A DNA stretch of 64,000 nt from Gammaproteobacteria bacterium (lineage in GTDB: Bacteria; Pseudomonadota; Gammaproteobacteria; Legionellales; Legionellaceae), in assembly GCA_030428185.1 (NCBI GenBank), contig JAUICE010000001.1, positions 1 to 64,000 on the forward strand. Reading direction: 5' to 3'. Position numbers and translations under genes: made by a program. The number at the start of each line of letters is the position of its first letter. The first letter of the stretch is position 1. The notes under the pieces were generated by a model that was not told the origin of the DNA, did not search any database, and saw only the letters and a list, made by a program, of their open reading frames with translations. Of this stretch, positions 26,460 to 36,931 are shown in pieces.

Positions 26460-27062
26460 ATGGCAGAAGATGACAATGAGGGTGGTTCAATTCATGATGA
26501 GGCCGATAGCCTAAGAGAGCAAGTCGCTGCTATTTCCCAGAGTGTTGATGATAACTTGACTCCAGAGCTTATTGCAGAATATATCGAATATTTCGCTTTT
26601 CTTTGGGCTGATTTCACGCTCACAATTGTCGATCCTGTAGTTGAGGCAGTATCCCCGCCCACTATCATTGAGCCTGAAGTCAATGAAGATACAAAAGAAA
26701 AAGAGCATGTTTATTCAATTATTGATGAAGGATTTCGTTTAAAGATGTCTCGAGGTGAGGAAGCATTTTCATCAGGCAACAGTTTGTTTAAATATTTTAT
26801 GACAATTGAAAAAATGGTTTCAATTTTGGTCGAGCGTTTAAAAACGGGTGGTATTTCTGATGAAACTGAGGTAAGAGTTGCATTCTATGGTTTTGAGCTT
26901 GGTCAGCGAAAAGCATTTGAGTCTATTTTAAATCTTTCGCAAAATGTTGTAGTTGTCAATTATGATGCAGCTGAGTGGGGAGAGCGTTTTATGAATATTG
27001 TTTTGCAGCTAGCCGAACGCGGATATGGTATGCCCTCTGCAACGCCAAGGAAGCCTGTTTAA
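26460..27062 (+). CDS. Acidic 200-aa protein, unknown
   Basis: No recognised domain. Soluble, acidic (MAEDDNEGG start), mostly helical in the second half, no signal peptide. One tyrosine lies in an ITIM-like context (HVYSII, about residue 85-90). The Shine-Dalgarno is weak. It is head to head with the symporter fusion gene (gap 121 bp) and ends two bases before the convergent 674-aa gene, an unusually tight tail-to-tail junction with no terminator hairpin visible. Expression and function cannot be inferred. Confidence 0.65.
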   Translation: MAEDDNEGGSIHDEADSLREQVAAISQSVDDNLTPELIAEYIEYFAFLWADFTLTIVDPVVEAVSPPTIIEPEVNEDTKEKEHVYSIIDEGFRLKMSRGEEAFSSGNSLFKYFMTIEKMVSILVERLKTGGISDETEVRVAFYGFELGQRKAFESILNLSQNVVVVNYDAAEWGERFMNIVLQLAERGYGMPSATPRKPV

Positions 27063-27064
27063 AC

Positions 27065-29089
27065 CTATTGACTTTCTAATGATGAGAGACTGAGGACGTT
27101 TATTGCTTGATTTGTATCACTTACCTCATCATCAGTTGCGAGATTGATGCTTGAAGCGGAGTTTGTGAAAAAATGACTGATAAACGCATGGGTATCATGG
27201 TTTTTTTCTTTCCACCAATCAATATATCCTTGAATATCCTCATCTGATATTGGCTTTTTCTTATTTTGTAGCGTGATAGCAGTAATAACCTCTTTAGAAT
27301 TTGCAAGCAGCTGAGGTAGTTGTCGATATGTACAGAGTAGTTCAATACTCCCGCCTAAGGATAAAAAATGGATGGCAGTTCTAATTGCTTGTTGTTCGTC
27401 ATCAAAGTGGCCTTTCTGTAAGAACTTATTCAGTAGATTAATGTTCAACTTGAGATCTTTCTTTGAAATGTAAGAGAATATTTTGGTCAAATTGGCGTCA
27501 AAAAAGTGATCATCTAAGCCGAGTAGTTCCTTGATGCAATCTGCATGAAGTAACTCACAACTTATGGATAATCGCCCTTTATTGATGGAATCTTCAAGTC
27601 GACTTAGTCTTACTTTTTGAATGTCCGTTAGTTGCATTTTTTCAGTAGGCAGAGAGTGTAGCTGGTTTAGTTGATACAAGGAGAGTTGAAATTGCTCAGA
27701 GACTTTATGCTCTTCTGAACAAGAGGCAGTGGGTACTAAAGTGTCAATTGTTGTTTTAAATACAAGAAGATGTCGTTCAAAAAAAGACTGAAATAAAAAA
27801 CTCAAACCAAAATAGGAGAAAAACTGTTTAAATGCTTTTCTAAGTCGCGACTGAGACCGTAGTTCGTTGGCTAAGCACTGTCTTATTAAACATGAAGATA
27901 AAATAACTTTTTGTCGTCTTGATGCAGCTCTATGCTTATCAATTAATGAAAACATTCGATTAAAATGACTCGTATTTTTGTGATTATTGTTGCTACTGTA
28001 TTTGCGAATAAAAGTCCGAATGGGGGATAGTTCAGAATCAACTAGATATTGCTCAATGACTAACAGTTCTCGTATCCAGTTTGACAACTTGGCATTAAGC
28101 TCAGGATGTAATACACAGTGTGAATCTTCATCATAAATCGAAAACAAATCTGATTCAGTCATTACTTTATTATTGATAAAGGGGGCGAAAAATTTTTTTA
28201 CCTCGATAAATTTTTCAGTTTCTTTATTAAAATCGATATTTTTATAGTCGATAAGCCAGTTTTCAATACATATTTTGACATCATTGATGACTTTCTTTGG
28301 TGTGTATGTTTTTTTGAGTGCTTTAACTAGCTGTCGCTTTGTGAGTTTTGTAATATTGAGTTTTGAAAAGTAGATATCCTCTTCTTCTTTATGCGCCTCT
28401 CCAATAAAGGTTGTGAATCCCAACTGATAGGAAATCTTATGAAAAGCTTGATAGATATGTGCGTTTAACTCTTCAATTTTATCTCGTTTTTTGCCGGCAG
28501 AAAGATGCTGCTCTTTAAGTTTTTCATAATGATTAGCTGCAATTAGCTCAATGAGTTCATGTCTCCCTTTTTCGACCCAATGAGGCAGTGTTTGTGGAGA
28601 AATAAGGTTGCCTTGTACACGTTCTAACGCACCATATATGCCCGTTGGGCATTCGTCTAACTGCTGACATAAAAAATGAAACTCTTTTTTTGCCTTGCTG
28701 AAGTTATTTGTAAAAGTTTCCTTAAAGAGAGGATAGCTTCTCTCAAAGAGTTTTTTAATGTTTTTATAGTATTCTTGATCTTTGCCAGGATAGGGGGCGG
28801 TGCTTGATGTCCACTTGTCCAAATGCTTTTTTAGTAATTGAATATATCCAGGTTTAATCTTATATTTTTCCCCCAGTGTGATATAAGCCTCTAGCAATAA
28901 TTTCATTTGGTTAAAAAAAGAAATTGATTTTAGCGGTTTATCAAATTTTATAGATGAAGGAAAAAAATAATCAGCAGTCTCATTATAGAGATCGTCAATT
29001 GTTACCTCTAGAGTATGTTCATATACTTCTGTTGCAACAGATACTGGAAGCTGGAAGATTTTTTTCTTTAAGTCTGGATGAAAGTGCAT
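27065..29089 (-). CDS. Large helical protein of 674 aa, unknown; candidate effector
   Basis: No family recognised. The product is helix-rich, with many charged and aromatic residues, no signal peptide, and one short hydrophobic stretch (FFSYFGLSFLFQSFF, about residue 417-431) that might contact membrane. The C-terminal ~25 residues are polar (DDEVSDTNQAIN) ending in LSLSSLESQ. The size, lack of relatives known to me and monocistronic location match other candidate host-interaction genes of the window. No clear Shine-Dalgarno precedes the ATG. Confidence 0.7.
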   Translation of the reverse strand: MHFHPDLKKKIFQLPVSVATEVYEHTLEVTIDDLYNETADYFFPSSIKFDKPLKSISFFNQMKLLLEAYITLGEKYKIKPGYIQLLKKHLDKWTSSTAPYPGKDQEYYKNIKKLFERSYPLFKETFTNNFSKAKKEFHFLCQQLDECPTGIYGALERVQGNLISPQTLPHWVEKGRHELIELIAANHYEKLKEQHLSAGKKRDKIEELNAHIYQAFHKISYQLGFTTFIGEAHKEEEDIYFSKLNITKLTKRQLVKALKKTYTPKKVINDVKICIENWLIDYKNIDFNKETEKFIEVKKFFAPFINNKVMTESDLFSIYDEDSHCVLHPELNAKLSNWIRELLVIEQYLVDSELSPIRTFIRKYSSNNNHKNTSHFNRMFSLIDKHRAASRRQKVILSSCLIRQCLANELRSQSRLRKAFKQFFSYFGLSFLFQSFFERHLLVFKTTIDTLVPTASCSEEHKVSEQFQLSLYQLNQLHSLPTEKMQLTDIQKVRLSRLEDSINKGRLSISCELLHADCIKELLGLDDHFFDANLTKIFSYISKKDLKLNINLLNKFLQKGHFDDEQQAIRTAIHFLSLGGSIELLCTYRQLPQLLANSKEVITAITLQNKKKPISDEDIQGYIDWWKEKNHDTHAFISHFFTNSASSINLATDDEVSDTNQAINVLSLSSLESQ

Positions 29090-29408
29090 TTAAATAATTG
29101 TTTTTTTTATTGACAATACTATAGTAGTTACTAAGGCGCGCCAAGTCGAGGTTTGGCTCTAGGTAAACGCATGAAGCGCTTTTTAGTTCACTCGTTGTTA
29201 AAAGTGATTCTCCATTGCTCATTTATTTGCATATAAACTCTGCTACTCGAATCACTTTCGCCTAGATTGAATGCAAAAATCACACTCACGCGGTTGCCTA
29301 GAGGTTTACCTTTTTATTTTTTGCTTGTGCTTCTCGCTTAACGTCGAGATCTAGAAAATATGTCGCCACTCATTCATAATGCATGGTTTTGAAAATACAG
29401 GGGGCTAT
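29090..29408. other. Intergenic region between the 674-aa gene and uvrD
   Basis: About 320 bp without a supported gene. It must hold divergent promoters but no clear -10/-35 pair stands out. A degraded repeat terminus (CATTCATAATGCATGGTTTT, 29371-29390) lies just before uvrD and overlaps a possible upstream ATG of that gene. No LexA-type box of the E. coli form was seen. Confidence 0.4.
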
Positions 29409-31559
29409 ATGCAGTCTATCACCCATGAATTAAATGAAGCCCAAGAAAAAGCCGTTACATTACCTTTGACTAATACACTTGTACTTGCAGGTGCCGGCAG
29501 TGGAAAAACTCGGGTTTTGGTTCATCGTATGGCATGGTTGATTGCAAAAGAAGGCATTCGCCTCGAGCAAATTTTGGCGGTTACGTTTACGAACAAAGCG
29601 GCAAATGAAATGCGTGAGCGCTTATCACCACTGATTGATGCTCCGAAGCATCGCTTGTGGGTAGGCACATTCCATGGAATTGCACATCGGATTTTACGTC
29701 GTTACTATGAAAAAGCAGGACTTCCAGAGTCTTTTCAAATTCTAGATAGTGACGATCAGCTACGTTTAATTAAACGTACGATTAAAGCACTCAATATTGA
29801 TGAAGAGCACTGGCCACCTAAAAAAGTACAGTGGTTTATCAATGGTAAAAAGGATGAAGGTATACGGGCAGATAAAGTTGAAGACTATGGCGAGCTCTAC
29901 ACACGTACTTTAAAACAAATATATCAGGCTTATGATGAGGCTTTAAAACGTGGTGGTCTTTTGGATTTTGCTGAGTTACTTCTACGAGTTCATGAGCTTT
30001 TTTTACAAGATAAAGCGCTGTTGTCACACTTCCAACATCAGTTCAAGGTAATATTAATCGATGAGTTTCAAGATACTAATACGATTCAGTATGCGTGGAT
30101 GCGATTACTGGCCTCAGGTGGGGCGACGATTATGGCAGTTGGTGATGATGATCAGTCTATTTATGGTTGGCGAGGTGCTAAGATTGAAAACATCCAGAGA
30201 TTTAGTCGTGACTTTAAGAACACTGAAGTTATTCGCTTAGAGCAAAACTACCGCTCCACACAAAATATTTTACAAGCAGCTAATGCGTTGATTGATAATA
30301 ATGCCAAGCGTATGGGGAAAACTTTATGGACGGCAGGCGAAGAAGGCTCTCCTATATCTCTATATTGCGCGTTTAACGAGATGGATGAAGCTCGATTTAT
30401 CTGTGAGCGCGTTATGAGGCTTAAAGCTGATGAGCACTTTTCACTTCGAGAGTGTGCAATATTATATCGCTCAAATGCTCAATCACGTGTTTTAGAGGAG
30501 ATGTTACTAAGACAGGGAATTCCTTATCGTATTTATGGTGGTTTTCGCTTTTTTGAGCGTGCAGAAATTAAAGATGTACTTGCATATCTGCGCTTGGTTT
30601 CTAATTCCTACGATGATGCTGCCTTTGAGCGGGTGGTTAATTTACCCACTCGGGGCATAGGAGATAGAACACTAACTGTATTACGTTCATATAGTCGTGA
30701 TAATAACGTATCTTTATGGCAAGCAGCCACTTCATTGCTAGATGAAAAAGCATTTTCAAATCGAGCCCATCAAGCGCTTTCAGGATTTTTAAATTTAATT
30801 GAACAGCTGAAAATGAATACAGCATCACTCTCACTTGATGAAACCGTTCGTCATGTCATTACACATTCAGGTCTTTGGGCACATTACAGTCAAAGCAAAA
30901 GTGAAAAAGCAACATCTAAACTTGAGAATATGGAAGAGCTAGTGACTGCAGCTAAAGAATTCTCTCAAGAAGAGCGGGATATTGCAGCAAACTTATCTGA
31001 GTTTTTAAATCATGCTTCTTTAGAAGCAGGTGAGGGCGAGGCCAGTATTGATGAGGATGCGATACAGCTTATGACGCTTCATTCTGCTAAAGGTCTAGAG
31101 TTTCCAATTGTATTTATTGCAGGGCTTGAGGAAGGTGTTTTTCCCTCGTATCAGTCGGTTGATGAGCCGGGGCGTTTAGAAGAAGAAAGACGCTTATGTT
31201 ATGTGGGCATTACTAGAGCACGTCAGCACCTATATTTAACATATGCTGAGGTTAGACGATTATATGGACGTGAAGAGTACCATAGACCGTCTCGATTTAT
31301 CCGAGAGCTACCCCAGTCTGTTATTGAAGAGGTAAGATTATCTGCCAAAGCGCCTATCGTGAAGCGAGCACCGTTTAAGCGAATACCCTTAGAGAAAGAG
31401 GCAAAGGGTTTTACTCTGGGCCAATCGGTATCACATAAAACTTTTGGTGAGGGGACGGTACTTGCGTTTGAAGGTAGTGGTGAGAGTCAACGAGTACAAG
31501 TTCGCTTCCCTAGAGTGGGCAGTAAATGGTTGGTTTTGAAGTACGCACAGTTACAATAA
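29409..31559 (+). CDS. uvrD: DNA helicase II, UvrD
   Basis: Superfamily 1 helicase for nucleotide-excision and mismatch repair. The 716-aa product has LNEAQEKAV (Q motif), AGAGSGKTRVLVHRM (Walker A), VTFTNKAANEMRERL, IDEFQDTNTIQ (II), AVGDDDQSIYGWRGA (III), LEQNYRSTQNILQAAN, LMTLHSAKGLEFPIVF (V), RRLCYVGITRARQ (VI), and the C-terminal UvrD extension ending in a Tudor-like module (GQSVSHKTFGEGTVLAFEG). I chose the ATG at 29409, which has GGGGG upstream; an upstream in-frame ATG at 29379 lies in repeat-derived DNA. Confidence 0.95.
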   Translation: MQSITHELNEAQEKAVTLPLTNTLVLAGAGSGKTRVLVHRMAWLIAKEGIRLEQILAVTFTNKAANEMRERLSPLIDAPKHRLWVGTFHGIAHRILRRYYEKAGLPESFQILDSDDQLRLIKRTIKALNIDEEHWPPKKVQWFINGKKDEGIRADKVEDYGELYTRTLKQIYQAYDEALKRGGLLDFAELLLRVHELFLQDKALLSHFQHQFKVILIDEFQDTNTIQYAWMRLLASGGATIMAVGDDDQSIYGWRGAKIENIQRFSRDFKNTEVIRLEQNYRSTQNILQAANALIDNNAKRMGKTLWTAGEEGSPISLYCAFNEMDEARFICERVMRLKADEHFSLRECAILYRSNAQSRVLEEMLLRQGIPYRIYGGFRFFERAEIKDVLAYLRLVSNSYDDAAFERVVNLPTRGIGDRTLTVLRSYSRDNNVSLWQAATSLLDEKAFSNRAHQALSGFLNLIEQLKMNTASLSLDETVRHVITHSGLWAHYSQSKSEKATSKLENMEELVTAAKEFSQEERDIAANLSEFLNHASLEAGEGEASIDEDAIQLMTLHSAKGLEFPIVFIAGLEEGVFPSYQSVDEPGRLEEERRLCYVGITRARQHLYLTYAEVRRLYGREEYHRPSRFIRELPQSVIEEVRLSAKAPIVKRAPFKRIPLEKEAKGFTLGQSVSHKTFGEGTVLAFEGSGESQRVQVRFPRVGSKWLVLKYAQLQ

Positions 31560-31910
31560 TTGTTTGTATGATTCACGCTAATTTCCTTTATGTCTAAAAC
31601 TCTTTACGTAAGTGTTTTGAAGCTTGACAAACAATTAAACGGTGATAGGGTCTATGTATGTGAATCGAAAGTCAAAAATCATACAGAATTAAATCTAGGA
31701 TGCTCGAGCAAATGTCTTGTAACAGAGTAGGGCGCCTAGTGTGGCAGGAATGATCAAAGGCAGGACGTGTTTTTTATAGTTATTTGTTTCTGAATATTCA
31801 GCTGAAAACGGTTTAAATCCGACTTTTGATTTGCTTGGATATTAGCTAGATATATCGATACTCATTTATAGTGCTAGTTTTTGGCATCAGTTTAAAGTAA
31901 GGGGATTAAT
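31560..31910. other. Intergenic region between uvrD and the DsbA-like gene
   Basis: 351 bp with no supported gene. On the minus strand, about 31695-31820 there is an open stretch of some 42 codons with a hydrophobic segment (HVLPLIIPATLGALLCYK) but no start codon, possibly a gene remnant. The promoter of the DsbA-like gene should lie toward the right end; I see no confident boxes. Confidence 0.4.
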
Positions 31911-32678
31911 GTGAAAAAACTGCTTAATATAGCGGCGATTGCAATGACAGGGCTCTTGATGAGCTCCTCACCTGTGATGGCGAAATCAAGCTTCTCAAGT
32001 CAACAAAAAACAGATATTCAGGGCATCGTACATGACTATTTAGTCAGTCATCCAGAAGTATTACTAGAAGCATCAAAAGCGTTACAAAAGCAGCAAATGG
32101 CGAAGATGCGCAAGCAGGCTGAGGGCGCGATAAAAATGAATGCTGATGCTTTGTTTGCTTCAGATAGCCCCGGGGCTGGGAATAAAAAAGGTGATGTAAC
32201 GCTAGTTGAGTTTTTTGACTATCAGTGCATCCACTGCAAACATATGGCGCCGGTGATTAAAGATCTTGTTAAGAAAAATAAACAATTAAGGGTGGTCTAT
32301 AAAGATTTTCCAATTTTTGGCAAAGGCTCAGATTTCGCTGCACGCGCAGCCCTTGCTGCAGCAATGCAAGGTAAATATATGGCACTGCATGATGCATTAA
32401 TCGATAAAAAGCAACGCCTTTCACCGTCTATTATTTTACAGGCAGCTGATAGCGTTGGTATTAATACCACAAAACTTAAAGCAGACATGAAGTCTGACAA
32501 AGTGAAGAATATGGTTAAGGCGAATATGGAGTTGGCTGAGAAGTTACGCTTGATGGCGACACCGGTGTTTATTTTAGCCAGTACACCAGGTGGGAAGTAT
32601 CAATCAGGTAAAACCTTTTTACTTCCAGGAGCTGCAAGTCTTGAGGCGTTACAAGGTGTGATAAAAGAGTTAAAATAA
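31911..32678 (+). CDS. Exported DsbA-like thiol oxidoreductase, Com1-type
   Basis: Periplasmic or outer-membrane-associated thioredoxin-fold protein of 255 aa. It has a signal peptide (about residues 1-24, ending PVMA-KSS), a helical N-terminal region, then the thioredoxin fold with active site CIHC (C106-C109) in FFDYQCIHCKHM and a cis-proline loop (MATPVFI). The architecture matches the Coxiella Com1 / Legionella DsbA2-like group rather than classic DsbA. The start is a GTG with AAGGGGA nearby; the ATG three bases before it reads straight into a stop. A clear terminator follows, so it is monocistronic. Confidence 0.9.
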   Translation: MKKLLNIAAIAMTGLLMSSSPVMAKSSFSSQQKTDIQGIVHDYLVSHPEVLLEASKALQKQQMAKMRKQAEGAIKMNADALFASDSPGAGNKKGDVTLVEFFDYQCIHCKHMAPVIKDLVKKNKQLRVVYKDFPIFGKGSDFAARAALAAAMQGKYMALHDALIDKKQRLSPSIILQAADSVGINTTKLKADMKSDKVKNMVKANMELAEKLRLMATPVFILASTPGGKYQSGKTFLLPGAASLEALQGVIKELK

Positions 32679-32710
32679 GAGACTTTCATAAGCTAAGCTT
32701 GATTATCATG

Positions 32711-32750
32711 AGCAGGAAGCTCCTTTTTGGGGTGCTTCCTGCTTTTTTTA
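32711..32750 (+). terminator. Rho-independent terminator after the DsbA-like gene
   Basis: AGCAGGAAGC (32711-32720) and GCTTCCTGCT (32734-32743) form a 10-bp stem with a 13-nt loop, followed directly by a T-run. Its end is about 20 bp before glyQ. Confidence 0.9.
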
Positions 32751-32766
32751 TTTGTAGTAAAAACAT

Positions 32767-33666
32767 ATGGTTAAATCATTTCAAGAGATTATTTTTACCT
32801 TAAGCCAATATTGGGCGGATAAAGGCTGTGTAATTTTACAGCCCCTTGATTTAGAGGTTGGGGCAGGTACGTTTCATCCAGCGACGTTTTTAAGAGCCAT
32901 TGGCCCAGAGCCTTGGTCAGCGGCTTATGTACAACCTAGTCGTCGACCGACAGATGGTCGTTATGGTGAAAATCCGAATCGTGTGCAGCACTATTATCAA
33001 TTTCAAGTGGTGCTAAAACCTTCACCGCTTGATATTCAAGAGTGGTACTTAGATTCGTTACGCGCTTTAGGTGTTGATCCACTAACGGATGATATTCGTT
33101 TTGTTGAAGATAATTGGGAGTCCCCAACTTTGGGTGCCTGGGGGCTTGGTTGGGAAGTTTGGCAAAATGGTATGGAAGTTAGTCAGTTTACCTATTTTCA
33201 GCAAGTAGGAGGCTTGGAGTGCGCGCCGGTAACAGGTGAGCTCACTTACGGATTAGAGCGTTTAGCAATGTATCTACTAGATGTTGAGAATATTTTTGAC
33301 TTGCCTTGGGCGAATACGACTAATGGCTTAGTGACTTATGGAGATGTTTTCCATCAAAATGAGGTCGAGCAGTCGCGGTATAATTTTGAGCTTGCTAACA
33401 CTGTTGAGTTGTTTAAAGATTTTGATAAGCACGAAGCGCAAGCAAAATATTTAGTTAATGAGCACTTACCTCTGCCTGCATATGAGCAAGTGATGAAAGC
33501 ATCCCACACGTTTAATTTACTTGATGCAAGGGGAGCCATTTCTGTAACAGAGCGTCAACGTTATATTTTAAGAGTACGCTCATTATCTCGAGCCGTTGCT
33601 AAAGCATATTTTGATGCAAGAGAGGCTTTAGGTTTTCCAATGTTAGGAGATCATAAACATGCGTGA
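32767..33666 (+). CDS. glyQ: Glycyl-tRNA synthetase alpha subunit
   Basis: Catalytic subunit of the alpha2beta2 glycyl-tRNA synthetase. The 299-aa protein matches the family end to end: [78 protein letters not shown] and [18 protein letters not shown]. The start overlaps none of the preceding terminator. glyS overlaps its end by 8 bp, so the two subunits are translationally coupled. Confidence 0.98.
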   Translation: MVKSFQEIIFTLSQYWADKGCVILQPLDLEVGAGTFHPATFLRAIGPEPWSAAYVQPSRRPTDGRYGENPNRVQHYYQFQVVLKPSPLDIQEWYLDSLRALGVDPLTDDIRFVEDNWESPTLGAWGLGWEVWQNGMEVSQFTYFQQVGGLECAPVTGELTYGLERLAMYLLDVENIFDLPWANTTNGLVTYGDVFHQNEVEQSRYNFELANTVELFKDFDKHEAQAKYLVNEHLPLPAYEQVMKASHTFNLLDARGAISVTERQRYILRVRSLSRAVAKAYFDAREALGFPMLGDHKHA

Positions 33667-35722
33667 TTTTCTTGTTGAAATATTAACAGAAGAGCTTCCT
33701 CCTAACTCTTTGACATCATTGGCTAAACACTTTGCTGAGGGAATTGAAGAAAAGCTTAAAAAGCACTTACTATCATTTAAATCAATAGAATACTTTGCAT
33801 CCCCAAGACGGCTTGCAGTGATTGTTTACGATTTAGAAGAAGAAACAAAAGGTGAATGTATCCTTCGGCAAGGACCGAGTCTTAAACATTCCTTTGATTC
33901 GGATGGTAATCCAACTAAGGCGGCAATTGGATTTGCAAAAGGCTTAGGAGTTGCTATTAGAGATTTGTCACACCATAAAACGGATAAAGGCGAGTGGCTT
34001 GCTTATGAACTTGAGAAAAAAGGCGAGCCTGTTGTAGGATTATTAGCTGATATCGTTAATTCTAGCTTACAAAAACTACCTATTACTAAGCCTATGCGCT
34101 GGGGTGCCGGTGCTACCACATTTGCGCGACCAGTGCATGGTGTTTTGATGTTATTTGGTGAAGAAGTAGTTCGAGGAACCGTTTTAGGCTTAAAGGCTGG
34201 TAACCAAACAAGAGGTCATCGCTTTCATGCACCTAATTATCTAACGATTACCTCACCGAAAACTTATGAGAAGACTCTTTCTAAATCCTTCGTGCTTGTA
34301 TCCCAGGATAAACGCAAAAAAGAAATTGTTGAGCAAATTAATGCTGAGGCAAAAAAAATTAAAGGCCAAGTCATCTTGGATGAAGGTTTATTAGATGAGG
34401 TTACTGCTCTTGTTGAGTGGCCCAATGCGCTTTGTGTTCCATTTTCTAAAAAGTTTTTAGATATCCCTAAAGAAGTCTTAATGACATCTATGGCAGAGCA
34501 TCAAAAGTGTTTTGCGCTAACTGATGGCAAGGGTTCGTTACTACCATTTTTTATTACGATTGCTAATATTGCACCCAAACACTCTGAATCAATTGTTAAA
34601 GGTAATGAAAAAGTAATGCATGCACGCTTAAGTGATGCCGAATTTTTCTATAAAAAAGATTGTGAAACGCCTTTAGAAGAAAAGACGCAAAAGCTTAAAG
34701 ATGTTTTATTCCATCCGAAACTTGGATCAGTACTCGATAAATCAGAGCGTATAAAACATATTGCATTATATTTAGCTCACAAGCTGTCAGCTAATCACTC
34801 ACATGTTCGAGCAGCTGGTGACTTGGCTAAAGCTGATTTAGTGAGCTTAATGGTTGGGGAGTTTCCATCATTACAAGGTGTGATGGGGCAGTATTATGCA
34901 TTACACGATGGTGAAGAGACAGAAGTTTGTCAGGCTATATTTGAGCAGTATTTACCTAGATTTTCTGGAGATGAACTTCCCAAAACACAAGTCGGGTTTA
35001 TTTTATCTTTAGCGGATAGATTAGATACATTATTTGCTATCTTTGCTATTGGTGAAAAGCCAACTGGAGTGAAAGATCCTTACAAATGTCGTCGTCATGC
35101 ATTGGCAATCGTGCGGATGCTGTTATCAGAGAATCATTCGCTTAAGTTAAGCACTTTGCTTTTAGAGGTCAGTAAGTACTTTAGTCTAGATATCAATACC
35201 AAGTCAGTTATTACGGAGGTCAAGCAGTTCATTATTGAGCGCTTTAAGGCGTACCTATTAAACCAAGCCGTTAGGTATGATGTCTTTGATGCAGTGATTG
35301 CTGTTACTGATGATGATTTATTTGATGCTCATCGTCGTATCCAAGCATTGAGCCTATTGGCAAAAGAAGAAACTTGTGCTGACTTATCACAGGTGTTAAA
35401 GCGAATTAGAAAACTGTTAGAGAAAACAGATGGGGTAGGACTCAATCTGGAAGTTGATAGCACGCTTTTGACAGAAGCTTCTGAGCAACAGTTATTTACT
35501 AATATTCAAGGTATGATTGATGAAACTCTACCGCATATAAACCAGCTTGATTATGAAAAGGCACTGAAGTCTATGGCAAAAATTAAGCCAGAGGTTGATG
35601 AGTTTTTTGAGTCTGTTATGGTCATGGTGGAGGATCAGAGGGTAAAAAATAATCGTTTGGCTTTGCTTTCGCAGCTTGAGCAGCAGTTTATGCAAGTAGC
35701 AGATATCTCTCGCTTAGAATAA
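33659..35722 (+). CDS. glyS: Glycyl-tRNA synthetase beta subunit
   Basis: tRNA-binding partner of GlyQ, 687 aa, normal length. Family features include [12 protein letters not shown] at the start, [60 protein letters not shown], an HD-type domain and a C-terminal anticodon-binding helical region ([22 protein letters not shown]). The ATG lies inside the end of glyQ. Confidence 0.98.
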   Translation: MRDFLVEILTEELPPNSLTSLAKHFAEGIEEKLKKHLLSFKSIEYFASPRRLAVIVYDLEEETKGECILRQGPSLKHSFDSDGNPTKAAIGFAKGLGVAIRDLSHHKTDKGEWLAYELEKKGEPVVGLLADIVNSSLQKLPITKPMRWGAGATTFARPVHGVLMLFGEEVVRGTVLGLKAGNQTRGHRFHAPNYLTITSPKTYEKTLSKSFVLVSQDKRKKEIVEQINAEAKKIKGQVILDEGLLDEVTALVEWPNALCVPFSKKFLDIPKEVLMTSMAEHQKCFALTDGKGSLLPFFITIANIAPKHSESIVKGNEKVMHARLSDAEFFYKKDCETPLEEKTQKLKDVLFHPKLGSVLDKSERIKHIALYLAHKLSANHSHVRAAGDLAKADLVSLMVGEFPSLQGVMGQYYALHDGEETEVCQAIFEQYLPRFSGDELPKTQVGFILSLADRLDTLFAIFAIGEKPTGVKDPYKCRRHALAIVRMLLSENHSLKLSTLLLEVSKYFSLDINTKSVITEVKQFIIERFKAYLLNQAVRYDVFDAVIAVTDDDLFDAHRRIQALSLLAKEETCADLSQVLKRIRKLLEKTDGVGLNLEVDSTLLTEASEQQLFTNIQGMIDETLPHINQLDYEKALKSMAKIKPEVDEFFESVMVMVEDQRVKNNRLALLSQLEQQFMQVADISRLE

Positions 35723-35756
35723 TTGAAAGCCCTATGGACTGATAGTTGAAAAGTGT

Positions 35757-36287
35757 ATGAAGCTAGTTATTTTAGACAGGGATGGTGTCATTAATTATGA
35801 TTCCAAGCATTATATAAAAAATGTGCATGAATGGCGCCCGATCCCAGGCAGCATTGAGGCCATTGCACGGTTATCAGAGGCCGGTATTAAAGTCGCTGTG
35901 GCAACCAATCAGTCTGGAGTTGCAAGAGCGCTTTATACAGAGCAGATACTTTTAGATATTCATAAAAAGATGTGTGATCTTGTTTTTGAGGCTGGTGGTG
36001 TGATTGAAAAAATCGTTTATTGTCCGCATCATCCTGATGAAGGTTGCTTTTGTCGAAAGCCAAGTCCAGGTATGTTGCTCGCTATTGCCAAGCATTTTGG
36101 TGTGGATATAAAGAACGTGCCGTTTATTGGCGATAGGCAAAGTGATGTTGCATGTGCTCTTGCTTGTGGCGCGCGTCCTATTTTAATTCATTCGCAAATG
36201 ACTAAGCAGCATGAGATTGATGAGCAAATTGAATCATTTTCTTCATTGGTTGAAGCAGTGGATGCATTAATTGCAGAGTGCTCATGA
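35757..36287 (+). CDS. gmhB: D-glycero-beta-D-manno-heptose 1,7-bisphosphate 7-phosphatase
   Basis: HAD-family phosphatase of ADP-heptose synthesis for the LPS inner core. The 176-aa product has LDRDGVINYDS (nucleophile and acid aspartates), TNQSGVARALY, the zinc-binding loop CPHHPDEGCFCRKP that defines GmhB, and IGDRQSDV. It follows glyS after 34 bp, a common gammaproteobacterial order, and overlaps rsmJ by 4 bp (ATGA). Confidence 0.94.
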   Translation: MKLVILDRDGVINYDSKHYIKNVHEWRPIPGSIEAIARLSEAGIKVAVATNQSGVARALYTEQILLDIHKKMCDLVFEAGGVIEKIVYCPHHPDEGCFCRKPSPGMLLAIAKHFGVDIKNVPFIGDRQSDVACALACGARPILIHSQMTKQHEIDEQIESFSSLVEAVDALIAECS

Positions 36288-36931
36288 GCTCAGATGAGTT
36301 TAAGCTTCTTAAGCTTGAAGAAAAACTATGCCTAACACATCAGAGCATGCGGCCGTTTTGTGTTGACTTTTTAAGCGAAACATTACAAAAACGTGCTCGC
36401 GCATATCAACATGAGTGGATAGTTAAAGCATGCAAACCGAAAGCCAATATGCGTATTTTAGATATAAGTGCGGGGTTTGGGCGCGATGCTTTTATGTTGG
36501 CGCAATCAGGTGCTGATATTTTAATGCTAGAGCGTCATGAAATAGTCTCACGTTTACTTGAGGATGGACTCAGACGTTTAAAAGATATGCATTCAGAATT
36601 AAAGCTAGCACTTTTAGTGACTGATAGCTACACGTATTTACAGCAATTAGACATAAATGAATACCCTGATCTTATCTATTATGATCCTATGCATCCGGAG
36701 CGAAAAAAATCTTCCAAGGTGAAAAAAGATTTACAAATCTTGCAGAATCTAGTTAGCGCAGATGATAATAAGGAAGCCTTAGCACGACTTGCACGAAGTA
36801 AGTGTCGAAAGAAATTAGTGATTAAGTGGCCAAGAAAATCTGCGCCGCTTTTAGCTTCTCCAACTTATTCAATTGGTGATAAGCACAAAGCAACGGTTCG
36901 CTTTGATGTCTATACCCCTATCCTTCCGTAA
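36284..36931 (+). CDS. rsmJ: 16S rRNA (guanine-N2) methyltransferase RsmJ, C-terminus from a repeat
   Basis: SAM-dependent enzyme that methylates G1516 of 16S rRNA. The 215-aa product has the RsmJ pattern ILDISAGFGRDAFMLAQSG (SAM site), MLERHEIVSRLLEDGLRRL and the catalytic-site motif YYDPMHPERKKS. The ATG at 36284 overlaps the gmhB stop as ATGA. The last six residues (YTPILP) and the TAA are encoded by a repeat terminus that starts at 36911, so the native end has been replaced or extended. The core family ends near VRFDVY, so function is probably kept. Confidence 0.92.
   Translation: MSSDEFKLLKLEEKLCLTHQSMRPFCVDFLSETLQKRARAYQHEWIVKACKPKANMRILDISAGFGRDAFMLAQSGADILMLERHEIVSRLLEDGLRRLKDMHSELKLALLVTDSYTYLQQLDINEYPDLIYYDPMHPERKKSSKVKKDLQILQNLVSADDNKEALARLARSKCRKKLVIKWPRKSAPLLASPTYSIGDKHKATVRFDVYTPILP

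Noticed and set aside
10098-31559. Rep and UvrD as a duplicated gene
   Set aside because: These are two distinct ancient helicases with different C-termini, normally both present in gammaproteobacteria.
31695-31820. Minus-strand open stretch of about 42 codons with a hydrophobic segment
   Set aside because: No ATG, GTG or TTG start and no Shine-Dalgarno; too short to be significant. At most a gene remnant.
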